Below, piece after piece: positions 35,288 to 46,241 of a DNA stretch of 64,000 nucleotides. The position numbers and the translations under genes were made by a program. The stretch comes from Batrachochytrium dendrobatidis JAM81 (lineage: Eukaryota > Chytridiomycota > Chytridiomycetes > Rhizophydiales). The stretch covers positions 3,684,532 to 3,748,531 of the forward strand of contig NW_006281099.1 in assembly GCF_000203795.2 (NCBI RefSeq). Direction: 5' to 3'. Under the pieces are notes generated by a model. The model did not search any database. It was not told the origin of the DNA and was given only the letters and a program-made list of their open reading frames with translations. Numbering within the stretch: the stretch's first letter is position 1; the number at the start of each line of letters is the position of its first letter.

Positions 35288-36319
35288 ATGAATATTGAAA
35301 CAACAAAAGCAGCAGCAACACAACTGTTGAATGAATACTACCAAATCAGCACTCAAGCCATACCAACACAGAGAGCCAAGTCTGAATGGCAGGATGACAA
35401 CAAACGAGGTTTCTTCTTGGGCATCATCCAAGAGGGAGAAACCTCACACACCACTCAGTTGCACGACCTGCTGGCTGCCAACCAATTTGCAGAGCAGCAG
35501 CAGTTCTCAACCAAGGTCCAGTTGGCAGACTCAGAGCATCCTCGTACATTCATTGACGAGATGTTTGAGTACTACATACTACCATTCCACAAAGACTACA
35601 ACGATTCATCCAGCTGCCACACTCCAGCCTCTTCAAGGGCACCATCAAGAACCAACTCTGCTGGAAATATAAGCAATGTCCCAAAAGAGAGTGAGCTGTC
35701 TCACAGGGACTTGAAGAATGCCGTCGAGAAAAGAGACGGCGCCTGCTTGTTTTGCTGGGATAAGCTGTCCTTGCAAGGAGCACACATTGGAGTAGCGTAC
35801 AACGAATCCCCAATCCTGTTACGAGCTGGTCTAGCGCAGAAACATCAAATACAGAACGGACTGTTGTTGTGTATCAACTGCCATAGCCGATTTGGTAAAC
35901 TAAGGCAATATGTGGATGTGGTGGATGACAAACTGGTGATCAAAGTGATCAATGAGACGAATGATCCAACAAGCGAGAAGCACATGAATTGGGAATGAGC
36001 TGTTCGAAATTTACGAGCATTGCGCATTGCTAACGAAGAAGACTGGGCTCGGATTGATAATCGACAAGCAGTCGAATCTAATGGCGAGATGGCATTATAC
36101 TTTGTTCTTGACGATCCAACTCTGCAGCCAAACAGAGATGCACTAGAGTTCCACAAGACAGCATGTCTTATTTGGCGTATTGCTGGTGGTGCAGAATCTG
36201 ATGATGAATATTGTCCACATGATGATGACGATGGCTGTACTCCTGTAGATTACCGGAGTAAGAGCATCGAAAAATGGATGGACTCAAGTGCTACCTTGAT
36301 TATTGAAAATGTTCAATAA
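35288..36319 (+). pseudogene. HNH-nuclease-like protein, interrupted by one in-frame TGA
   Basis: From the first in-frame ATG (35288) the frame runs 236 residues to TGA at 35996-35998, then stays open in the same frame for another 106 codons to a TAA at 36317-36319. The first part has an HNH-type zinc/nuclease segment: EKRDGACLFCWDKL, then GAHIGV, then NGLLLCINCHSRFG. It resembles the HNH domain common in fungal expanded proteins of unknown role. The part after TGA (AVRNLRALRIANEEDWARID...) reads like its natural continuation, with an acidic DDDD tail. Either the gene is broken, or it ends at TGA, or the stop is read through. It lies in the palindrome centre and is single copy here. Confidence 0.6.
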
Positions 36320-36985
36320 AATTGTGTATTCATTACAAGAGACTGGTTTCTGTTACAGCAATAGTTGTCATTGTAGTGAGTGTGAATACCAACAGTTGAT
36401 GTTGACACTTGAATTCAAGCAATAATGAAAGCAACTCAAATGTCTCTTTCCATTGCAGTGAGACAGTTTGTCAACCAACAATGTCTCATCAATTGATGAC
36501 ACATTCAGATTCTAGTAATGATGATGTTGCTACCAATGATCGTGGAACTGATAGTGCAGTATTTTTACACTGTGGTGGGACAACTCGGTATCATGTCAAT
36601 CATGTCCACCGTTGTGGAAATCACTTGTTAATCTACTCTGAATGGACAAGTCTCTTTTCCATGTTTAATCAATGTATCTTTATATCTGCTTGAATAAAGC
36701 ACTTGTGATTGTTTCTATTTATTGTTCTGGAATTGTGTTTTTGCTTTCTTTACCCTTTTTTACTCTCCTTCTCCTTCTCAAGATCGGAATTCAATGAATA
36801 GTACTATCTGTATGTTTTCTGGTCTTTATCCTTGTTTCTTTGATAACAGTCTCGATGTCATTGTCACAATTGCTCATTTTCATTTGGGTTGCAATGATTC
36901 CAATTCCGTATGCGTTCAAGATATTCATTGTGGGTATTGATTTCGAAATTCATTGTATAATATTACCCAACACAATAATTTCATG
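36320..36985. other. Centre of palindrome, unassigned
   Basis: About 660 bp between the HNH ORF and the integrase relic. Short ORFs (36409-36693, 36722-36940) have no recognisable family. A pyrimidine-rich run (36735-36785) is the only compositional feature. Confidence 0.4.
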
Positions 36986-37765
36986 TAAATACATTAGTCT
37001 TTTCATGTAGCGGTTCAAGAGTATATTCCACTAACTCGGCAATTTCACGCTTGTTACGACGCTCCGTTTGGATCAATGGCCGTTCTCATACTGGTGTATC
37101 AAATGCACCTGGAAAATCAAGTAATATTTTGTAATTCATAAATGTTGTACCGTTGCTCGAGCTGAACTGCCTTATTGTTTTGTAGTAGATAGGAGTATCC
37201 ATCTCCCGCATATATTTGATAGTCAGATTTGATAAATGTTGGCACATATCCCTTTTGAAAAGCCTTCACTTTCAAGATTCTGACCTTGTCACCAATTCCA
37301 AAATAATCACTGAATCCAGATGCTCTACAGTATACAGAGCTTGGATTTTACAGAGGTATGTTTTCAGGTGTCATTTGTAACTCTATTGACAGCGTGATTG
37401 TAATTATAGACCAAATCATTCAAAGCGACAATGTATATATGTGTGTTTCTGCTTTCCTGATATATGCTGATCAATTGATCAACTGCTCAATAGTCCTGTT
37501 GAATCTCTGTACAATGCCTAGCCTTTTATGGTCACTGACGTCAACAGTAATGTGTCTGACATTCACTGATTTTAATCACTTTTGAAATGTCATGTTCAAG
37601 AACTCTGTTCTGTTGTCGCTTTGAATTAGCATTGGTTGATTTCTATCCAATATGTTAGCCATGGCATCTGTTGTATCGGACTTTCACTTCAACAGACACG
37701 AAAGCCTTTCTACTAAACACATCAACAGCGCAAAACAAGTATATCTAAGTGTATATAGCCAGCAT
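36986..37765 (-). pseudogene. Relic of a retroviral/Polinton-type integrase
   Basis: Reading on the minus strand across frames: AVDVFSRKAFV (first catalytic Asp, about 37700-37728), then QSDNRTEFLN (second Asp, about 37590-37625), then DHKRLGIVQRFNRTIEQL (about 37485-37545) where the usual catalytic Glu of the VERFNRT motif is Gln, then LVYNYNHAVN (about 37395-37425), then a C-terminal SH3-like piece GIGDKVRILKVKAFQKGY (about 37250-37300) and a YNIYELQ end near 37135. At least two TGA stops and two frameshifts separate these pieces, so it cannot make an active enzyme. The combination of DDE core and a VRI..K..F.KGY tail is typical of Polinton/Maverick and related integrases. The left palindrome arm stops a few bases into the same frame. 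Confidence 0.7.
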
Positions 37766-38459
37766 TCCAATGTGAGTATTGTTAAAGCTGTTAGACATTG
37801 ATAATGTGCAATCTTTGTAATGGGACTTGGAGTAGTGAAGGGTCAGCAAAGGAAGATGTGCGGACTTCCACTCAAGCATCATTATTGAGTTTCCTGATTA
37901 CTATAGTTCTTCTATAAGAGTTGGCTATTGTTACATATTATACTTGCATTGCTGACATTCGAATTTACAATACAACTTGTCTAGAATAATACTCCAGTCG
38001 TTATTGAACTATGTTGACCAAACTAAGCAAGAGTTCATAACTACCCTGATTCCAGTATGCTTTTACAACATATTACCACGTTTAAATGGATCAGGGTTAT
38101 GATTGTAGTCAAGCTTTGTTAGACAAGCAAAATGGAGATTCTACTAATGAACATTTGGCATTCTAATACCCTAACTAGTAAAATTAAAAGCAATCTTTAA
38201 AACTTGCATTGCTTTGTTTTACAGTCTATACTATGACGATTGAGTTATTCTGTAATTGTGCTTGAATACACCTGCTGAGCAATGTTCAGAAGCATGTCTA
38301 TTTTATGTAATCTTGAAATAGTGGCTAAATATGATTTACTCGGTCCCATACTGGTTTAGTCGGGTTACCATTTACTGCTGCTGAGTATCCTTGACCATAT
38401 GCAAGGCTTTATGGCTATCCAAATACAATTTTTCAGATTGTTCCAGGTCAAATCTGCAA

Positions 38460-38465
38460 TATAAA
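38460..38465 (+). promoter_or_regulatory. TATA box of unit C
   Basis: TATAAA 112 bases before the ATG at 38577; the extra distance comes from a longer pentamer run in the leader. Confidence 0.5.
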
Positions 38466-38576
38466 AAGCCAGGTTTTATCCAACTCTTGGACTCATCAAA
38501 CATTGTCTATTCCAATCCAACCTAGTTCAATCCAATCCAACCTAGTTCAATCCAATCCAATCTATATCAACCAACT

Positions 38577-38747
38577 ATGCAATTCACTGTCATCGCATTC
38601 ATCGCAGCACTCATCGTATCTGTCACTGCTGCTCCTCTTGGTCCATTTGGTCCCCCAGACTTTTGCAATGATAGCAGCGAGTGTGCTCCAGGATTCAAAT
38701 GCTCAATTGGCCCAGGCGATGGAATAGGATTTTGCCTCCGTATTTAA
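38577..38747 (+). CDS. Small secreted cysteine-rich protein, unit C
   Basis: 56 residues. The signal peptide differs from unit A by one residue (I for V). Mature peptide: LGPFGPPDFCNDSSECAPG, then KC, then GDGIGFCLRI; four cysteines in the A/D spacing. The CDS sits in a frame different from the longest local ORF, which starts at a TTG at 38503. The leader has the longest pentamer run of the four copies. Function unknown. Confidence 0.8.
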   Translation: MQFTVIAFIAALIVSVTAAPLGPFGPPDFCNDSSECAPGFKCSIGPGDGIGFCLRI

Positions 38748-39668
38748 AAGTCTTGGCTATATGCGTGTCAGCATCTGATTTGGAGCTTGTTCAAGTCACA
38801 CCGACTAGTTTAAACTTGTGAATTTTGAAATGAATAAACCCACGTTACGATGATGTTTGGTTGATACTGTATATCGTGATTTTGTATACGTTGATCACAA
38901 ACTGTTGTTCCGAGTCGAGTATGACCTCGTTGTATAACAACGGTTCAACCTGTCGAGTCTGATTATTAGCGTATAAAGTATGGATATACTAATATGCTAA
39001 TATATGCAAGTTTAAAAACAATCACATACTGCAATGTCTATCTGTACTGATGTCCCAGATTACAATCAATAACTGGTTGGTTTTTTACCAGTCTGTCACT
39101 CATGAATACAAATGATTAGTCAAGGTTGTATTGTATTGACACTTGCTGATCTTGCAATAAGTTTTGTTTGCAAATAGTCGGAAACTGTGAATATCAAAAT
39201 ATAAAGCTTATTTTGGACTATTGCGTCTTAAAAATGACAAACAATTATAGAACAGTTGTATGATCAAAATCTATTATTAAACCTGTATTTGTTTCAAAAT
39301 GAAATCATTTTAGTAATTACTTGGTTTGACTATTTACAAACAGAGTGTGTTGATTGTAATCTGGGACATCAGTACATATACAGATAGACATTGCAGTATG
39401 TGATTGTTTTTAAACTTGCATATTAGCATATCCATACTTTATACGCTAATAATCAGACTCGACAGGTTGAACCGTTATTATACAACGAGGTCATACTCGA
39501 CTCGGAACAACAGTTTGTGATCAACGTATACAAAATCACGATATACAGTATCAACCAAATATCATCGTAAAGTGAGATTTATTCATTTCAAAATTTACAA
39601 GTTTAAACTAGTCGGTGTGACTTGAACAAGCTCCAAATCAGATGCTGACACGCATATAGCCAAGACTT

Positions 39669-39839
39669 TTAAATACGGAGGCAAAATCCTATTCCATCGC
39701 CTGGTTCAACTACGCATTTGAATCCTTTGGTACACTCGCTGTTATCATTGCAAAATTTTGGGGGACTAAGTATACCAAGAGGAGCAGCAGTGACAGATAC
39801 GACGAGTGCCGCGATGAATGCGATGACAGTGAATTGCAT
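39669..39839 (-). CDS. Small secreted cysteine-rich protein, unit D
   Basis: 56 residues. Signal peptide identical to unit A. Mature peptide: PPKFCNDNSECTKGFKC, then VVEPGDGIGFCLRI. The C-terminal half equals unit A up to the last residues, and the end LRI equals unit C, a mosaic that suggests gene conversion. Although D is the mirror of A in the palindrome, their mature N-terminal halves differ more than the DNA around them. Function unknown. Confidence 0.8.
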   Translation of the reverse strand: MQFTVIAFIAALVVSVTAAPLGILSPPKFCNDNSECTKGFKCVVEPGDGIGFCLRI

Positions 39840-39916
39840 AGTTGGTTGATATAGATTGGATTGGATTGGAATAGACAATGTTTGATGAGTCCAAGAGTTG
39901 GATAAAAACTTGGCTT

Positions 39917-39922
39917 TTTATA
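39917..39922 (-). promoter_or_regulatory. TATA box of unit D
   Basis: TATAAA on the minus strand, 78 bases before the ATG at 39839; the shortest of the four leaders. Confidence 0.5.
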
Positions 39923-40422
39923 TTGCAGATTTGACCTGAAACAATCTGAAAAATTGTATTTGGATAGTTACAAAGCCTTGCATATGGTCAAGGATACTCA
40001 GCAGCAGTAAATGGTAACCCGACTAAACCAGTATGGGACCGAGTAAATCATATTTAGCCACCGTTTCAAAATTATATAAAGCACACATGCTTTTGAACAT
40101 TGTTCGGTAGGTGTATTCAAGCACAATTACAGAATAACTCAATCGTCATAGTATAGACTGTAAAACAAAGCAATGCAGGTTTTAAAGATTGCTTTTAATT
40201 TTACTAGTCAGGGTATTAGAATGTCAAATGTTCATTAGTAGAATCTCCATTTTGCTTGTCTAACAAAGCTTGACTACAATCATAACCCTGATCCATTTAA
40301 ACGTGGTAATATGTTGTAAAAGCATACTGGAATCAGGGTAGCTGTGGACTCTTGCTTAGTTTGGTCAACATAGTTCAATAACGACTGGAGTATTATTCTA
40401 GACAAGTTGTATTGTAAATTCG

Positions 40423-41554
40423 AGTATAATGTGTTGGGGTGTAGAATAATACTGCTAGATCACTTGTGATGCCATCTCGGTGATATTACCAAGCTTGCGT
40501 CTGGTGTTATATTTCAAACTACTCAATCTTAGATATAAAATGTCAGCTCAATCAACTATATCAGTATCTACCGCACATGAACCATTGGCAGATTGGGTCT
40601 TTGTGTGATTAAACTTTGGTCTAAACGAAATACATGAGTTTGAATGCGGTCCAAACTACAACACCAATATCTACTCGAACATGTCGAGTAACTGGTTGGT
40701 GATGCGCTGTTTTTGGCATAATACGCTGGGTTTACTCGGATGACTACATCGATAGATGTGTTTAGTAATCTAAACATATTTGCAATAATGGACCGCATCG
40801 AGCTGCATTGTCACAACTAGTACGTGGTTGATGCTTTTTGGTAGTGATGGTCAGTACAAACCATATACTAGGATTACTGATAATAATGCGGCCATCATAA
40901 AGCAATATTTGCCACATCAACTCGAAACATTAGTAATAAATATACCGTTATCTATCATATTATATCAAGCAGACAACACTGCATTGGTATTGTATCAGTC
41001 ATACAAGACGCCACTGAAACCAACTTTAATCAACAGAATCCCGACTATCGACTACACAGGATTTGGTTGGTAAATATGAGTGACTGGATCAGTAGAGTTT
41101 GTAAATGCAAAATCAAGCCAGCCAAAACGTGCAGTCAATGCATAGTAGTTGGTTCACATTCGACCACACTATTGTGACATGGTTGGAGTACTCAACGTCA
41201 CGACTGATGTGTTGGGGTTTGGCTTGCAGTGTCATGAAGACATCCATGCTATTGTCCAGATTTGAAGTGTGGTTATTGAATGTTTGAGTTGTCGGCATTT
41301 AGACCCAAACCAGAATGCAGTACACAAGGATTAAAATAGTATGTCGGTATTTAGGGGATGACTTGGAGATTAAACAAATGCCAAGGATATAGGGTTTACT
41401 GGAACATGTGTGAATGTTGTCTGAACATTTGTCCAGTTTTTATACAGACATGAGCAAATATCAGTCAACGTTGCTGGGAAGTTTAAAAGGCAAACTATTG
41501 TCGAATAAACTGACTGCCATCGTTTGACGAGACTGGCAGTTTATTACTCTTTTA
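40423..41554. repeat. Outer part of right palindrome arm
   Basis: Mirror of 31301-32432. Contains the plus-strand copy (40828-41073) of the conserved 81-codon frame beginning LFGSDGQYKPYTRITDNN; stops just upstream in the same frame and the lack of a known domain make a live gene unlikely. Confidence 0.6.
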
Positions 41555-41650
41555 TTTAGTGTTCCATTTTATGTGAATACGGCGATAAAAACTACTAGTG
41601 AAATCTTATTGATTTAATAATTAATATAATAACAAGGCTTTTAATCGCAT

Positions 41651-41724
41651 GGTTCTATGGTGTAGTTGGTTATCACATGTCCTTAACACGGACAAGGTCT
41701 CCAGTTCAATCCTGGATGGAATCA
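41651..41724 (+). tRNA. tRNA-Val (AAC)
   Basis: 74-nt cloverleaf without intron. Acceptor GGTTCTA pairs fully with TGGAATC (two G-U pairs), discriminator A. Anticodon stem TGTCC/GGACA encloses loop TTAACAC, so the anticodon is AAC. T-stem TCCAG/CTGGA encloses TTCAATC. The D-arm GTGTAGTTGGTTATCAC is valine-like and gives a good A box. A TTTT Pol III terminator follows at 41725-41728. It lies 58 bp outside the right end of the palindrome and is not present at the left end. Confidence 0.95.
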
Positions 41725-41809
41725 TTTTAGATTAAATGAATTTTTTATTTCAATGAGATTTAATCCAGGTATTTTATCAGTAATGCAATATGATTGTTGT
41801 GACAAACTG

Positions 41810-42114
41810 CTTTTGTTTCAACCATGAAGCACTATTTTGCAGTGATTGCCTTGTTGAAATAGACAATGATTAGATATTTGTTGTACTTGTTACAGACGGA
41901 CAGTTTCGATAGACATTCCCGATGCCTAGAATTGCACGCTTTGCAAAACCACTTTAAATCGTAGTCAAGAATAGACAGTATGAAGATGCATTGCAATACT
42001 GCAGATTAGTTGGCAAGCAATTAGACTAAAGAGTTGAAAGCACAATCCAGTAAACTGACCAATCATTCCGACTGTTTTAGTATTCCATTTTACGTGAATA
42101 CGGCGGTAAAAACC
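41810..42114. mobile_element. MITE-like element, about 300 bp
   Basis: The right end (42079-42114) is a near-consensus reverse motif (ATTCCATTTTACGTGAATAC, then GGCGGTAAAAACC). The left side is decayed but recognisable: CATGAAGCACTATTTTGCAG, then TGATTGCCTTG, matching the inner left flank of other copies; the exact left border is uncertain. It ends 78 bp before the GPATCH1 start. Confidence 0.55.
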
Positions 42115-42192
42115 GAGAAAACTTGATAGTTTGCAATTTGACATTTCAGAAAGCAAATCAGGATTGATACGTTGGATCGTACTCACAGGATC

Positions 42193-45100
42193 ATGTATAG
42201 CAAAAGTGACTTGCGTCCAAGTAGTGCCAGCGCACATTCTAATCATGCATCTGCTTCATATATTCGACTTGGCACTCAACAGCCAGAAACTGCTGATGAT
42301 GTCAAGGCAAAGGAGCGAAACAAGTACTTGCCAGTGCATCTACAAGAGGCAAGTGTGGTTGATTGGGCTGTAAATCTTACAGTTCAATGGTCGAGTTTTT
42401 TAAAAATAGAATGCTATGAATACTTGCTGCTGTTTGATAAAGGTATTTACCACCAATAGTTATTTTAGGTTAGAGATGAACATGGTCGAAAAAGACTTCA
42501 TGGTGCATTCACTGGTGGCCACTCGGCAGGATATTACAACACTGTCGGATCCAAAGAAGGTACTTGCAAGCCATTTCACTTGCATTCAAGATTCATTTGG
42601 CTTTATTATAAATCTGCATTCATACCAATTCTAATAATCGTGCTGGATTTAGGATGGCAGCCATCACAGTTTATCTCTTCTCGATCTAAACGAGCCGAAA
42701 AGGCCCAGATTACCCCAGAGAGCTTTATGGACGAAGAAGACATGGCCGAGTTTGGAGTAAAATCGGTTGTTGCGATGGATACATACGATGCATCTGGCGC
42801 TGTAGATCGAGATCGGCGGCGCAATATCGTAGCTAAATCATTAGCTGATCAAGATGGTTATGGGTCAGTACACTAGTTGTATCACTTGTTTGTATACAAT
42901 TGTTGGTGAATCGAGGTATTCATCATACAGCTGCCTAATATCAACACGCTCTATTGTAATTCTAGTGCAATCGGGCCTACAGTCGAACGTATCATTCAAG
43001 ATCTAATATTACCTGCTGAATCTTCGATTGGGGACAAACTAATGAGACAAATGGGATGGCGTGAAGGACAAGGCATTGGACCTCGTCGAAAGCGCAAGAT
43101 TATAGGTAGGTTTATTCTGTTATCATCAAGCATTGAAATACATTTAATTTATATTTAAATTGCAATCCTGTTTAAATATTTTGATTTATATTATGCAATA
43201 GATGAGCACGGTGAAGATCTTTATGCAGAGAAATATTTGTTTGCACCAAAGGATACTACAATCAAGTATGCAAAAGCCAAAAAAAATGTGTTTGGAATTG
43301 GATTTAATCCCTATGCGCAAGCTCAGGAGTTTCTACATTCAAAGAATCTCAAAGACTCAGGTATCAAGTATATTTTATCATTAATCATGTGTACGTCTAT
43401 TTGATACGTGGCCCTGATTGACCAATTTTTTGTTGCATAACTATATTACTATTAGCATCTATTGATGGACAAGTCGCCAAAGGATTTGGAGTGGGAATTT
43501 TTGAAGATGACGATGACATTAGCGCATATGATGAACCGTCAAAACCTCTTGCTATGACACTCATTGATGATGATGAGCCAACACAATCTGGATCTTTTGA
43601 GTCGACTAAACCTATAAAGTTGCAGACTGTATACGGACAATCTAGATTAAAACATAGCCAACACATTTCATCCAGATCGTCATTAGAATTAAATACCAAG
43701 CATTATAATGTTCTTGGATTCCATGCTGCCCGGGTTCCTTTGGTTGCACATAAAGCGTAGGTATTTGATTTTTGTAAATAAATTCAATACTGCCTATTGC
43801 GCGGATTTGCTAATCTTTTTGGTTTCAATAGGTTTGTGCCACCTAAACCACCGCATGGTTACATTCCAAAAAACCCTTTTGCCGATCAATTAGCTTTATT
43901 ACAGCCCAGTGGTAGTTCCGGAAAGCATGCTAATTTAACTGCAGATCAAAGAGGCCATATACTAGGCGAGGAGAATTTGAAAGGCCCTGAACGATCTGTA
44001 TTCTCATACATATCGGTCAAAGAGCAGGATCGGCTTCAAGGCATAATTGATCAGACTTCAAAATCAAAAGCCGACTCTGCCAAGCCTGAAAAGGTAGAGT
44101 TATTGAATATTCCCAAAGACGTTGCGTTGGCAGCATTGAAAGGATTCATGCCTTTTGGCAATGATCTTCCCAAGCAAAATCGATATCGTCATTTTTTACA
44201 AGTCAAGGCAGGGCTGGAGTCTGCGTCAACCTTGTTTTCTAATGTGAGTATTTTTCATAGAATATATTGTCAACTACAAGAGTAGATTTTGCTTTATCTT
44301 GAAAATAATTGCATTCAATTGAACCTGCAAACACGCATTTTAACATTTGTATTCATACCATTTTAATGGATGGTATAGACTATATCCGAGTTATCACATG
44401 AATTATTAGAGTTTTCAAAAGCCGCCATGATATATCGGCCATTATCATCGATGATGGCATCCCGTTTCACAAGCGCTGTTGATCAGACTGGTGTAGGGCA
44501 TCACACTGGCAAAGAAGATGTAAGTTGACTTGAACTACTCTGTTTATTTTTGTAGTCAACTCTACCGCTCAATCAAATGCGTTTTTTAGATAAAGGCAGA
44601 TCAACCCATTTCCAAGGTTGTTTATGGCATCAAAACACGAACAATGCAAGAATGGCGACCAGAACGATTGTTATGCAAACGATTTAATGTTCCTATGCCG
44701 CTTTATAACTCTAAACATGATGTTGAAAAAGTTCAAAATACCTCACATAGAGTATTGAGTGACTCACTGATGCGTGATCTTCGTGAGGTGGCCAGTGACC
44801 ATAATACGAGTAAAATGATTGGTACCTCTTCTACAGGATCTGTCAGCACTGTCGCTGTTGAGAACAGCCCAACGCAACTTACAACTACTGCTGAGGCTTC
44901 AAACTTGGAAATAGATGATTTAGAGGTAGCTGAGCGGCCTTCGATGGATATATTCAAGGCGATTTTTGCTGATTCTGATGAAGAAAGTAATTCTGACGAG
45001 GATGACAAAAAAACTGATATTATATTGGCCAGTACTGTACGTAGTTCTACATCTTTGAACCCTATTCAATCCACTGTCCCAATAGACTTGTTTAAGCCAG

Positions 45101-45897
45101 TTTTTCGAAGCAAGAAACAACGCACTTTGGCGAGCAATTCAGATTTTTTGCCAAGTACTCCAGCAGCCACATCAAAAAGTCGCCCAAAAAAATTACCTTT
45201 TACAGATATTTATATGCACGACTTGGATGAGAAATCAGTTGATTCCAGCGACATTCAAAAAAATGGGACTTTATTGCGTGCAGACATGGATTCTCAAAAA
45301 CCTATACAGACTAATTTCCAAGCTTCTGTCAGCGCTCCTGTAGTTGAGCATTCTCAATGTGATTTAAGCTTGTCATCTCTAGAGCCTTCATCATTGGTAC
45401 ACGAATCTCTGCCTAAGCCAGTCTCTTTGGCAATCGCACCCACTTTTTCTACAGCTGTTAATACCGAGACATCTGCTAATTTAATTCAAAATTGTATGGC
45501 AGCATGCTTGGACCAAGAATCTGACTCGAGTTCAGACAATCAAGACGTGTATGGTCCAATGCCTCCTCCTAAAAGTACTGAATCCTGTACATCTGAAATG
45601 GCTCGCATTGAACAAGACGGTGATTGGTCCATGTCTGCCAGTTCAAAGACACGATCTGTTCATAAAAAGTCATCGCATAAAGATAAGTCGAAAAGGAAAA
45701 AGCACAAAAAAGACAAGGATACCAAGTCACATCGTAGCAGCAACAAAAGGAAAGTTCAGGATACGAGCAGTGAGCAAGAGTATGAGCGTGATGGCCAAGA
45801 TTGTTTGCCACCAAACAGCCAACATTGTAGCGATACTGTTTTGAAAAACACTAAGCAAGCTTTTTCAGATAGACCATCTGCTGAAGACTTTATGTAG
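42193..45897 (+). CDS. GPATCH1: GPATCH1, G-patch spliceosomal protein
   Basis: A G-patch protein of the catalytic spliceosome, thought to act with a DEAH helicase. Nine exons: 42193-42348, 42469-42559, 42653-42863, 42966-43105, 43202-43360, 43456-43756, 43832-44243, 44379-44519, 44590-45897; 972 residues. Landmarks: [22 protein letters not shown] (split by intron-free exon 2), [11 protein letters not shown], the G-patch core [30 protein letters not shown], the [17 protein letters not shown] segment, [17 protein letters not shown], and a basic Lys/Ser-rich tail. Intron 1 begins AG|GCAAGT, a GC-AG intron. The MITE-like element at 41810-42114 forms its upstream region. Confidence 0.94.
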
Positions 45898-46241
45898 TAA
45901 TAAAATCTGACTGCATTGTGGATTATACTGAATTGGACAGTTTTGACATCTCGAGTGTAGAATTGCGTTTATATCTTCATTAGATTCAAGGCAATCAAAA
46001 CAAGATGATATTACACGTGACTTTAATTCAAAAACAGTTGGAATTGGCAGACGAAGCGGAGGAAATCTCGAGCAGTCGCCATTACAACCATTTGCTGCCA
46101 TCAAGATTTGTATTTTAACATTTCTAAAGGGTTTTTATACTAGGAACTGACTTGAGATTACTTTTGAAGCGGGACTTGACACATTTTCAGGACTCATCTT
46201 GTCCGGTCATTGTAAGCCTGTAATAAATCACTTCCACTATA
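45898..46241. other. Intergenic, GPATCH1 to CEP135-like
   Basis: 344 bp, AT-rich, holds the 3' region of GPATCH1 and promoter of the next gene; nothing else seen. Confidence 0.4.

Larger units (their letters stand above)
31264..41592. repeat. 10.3-kb nested palindrome with four secreted-protein units
   Basis: Left arm 31264-35133 is repeated inverted as right arm 37736-41592 (about 3.86 kb each, few differences), around a 2.6-kb centre (35134-37735). Outer ends are the dispersed motif: forward at 31264-31300, reverse at 41555-41592. Inside each arm is a smaller inverted pair: units A (32433-33536, plus) and B (33817-34910, minus), spacer about 280 bp; in the right arm unit C (37959-39070, plus) and unit D (39349-40422, minus). 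D mirrors A and C mirrors B. The arms share identical translated stretches (for example 31558-31743 with 41113-41298, 32058-32288 with 40568-40798). It could be a large transposable unit or an inverted duplication that happened to start at a motif copy. Confidence 0.9.
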
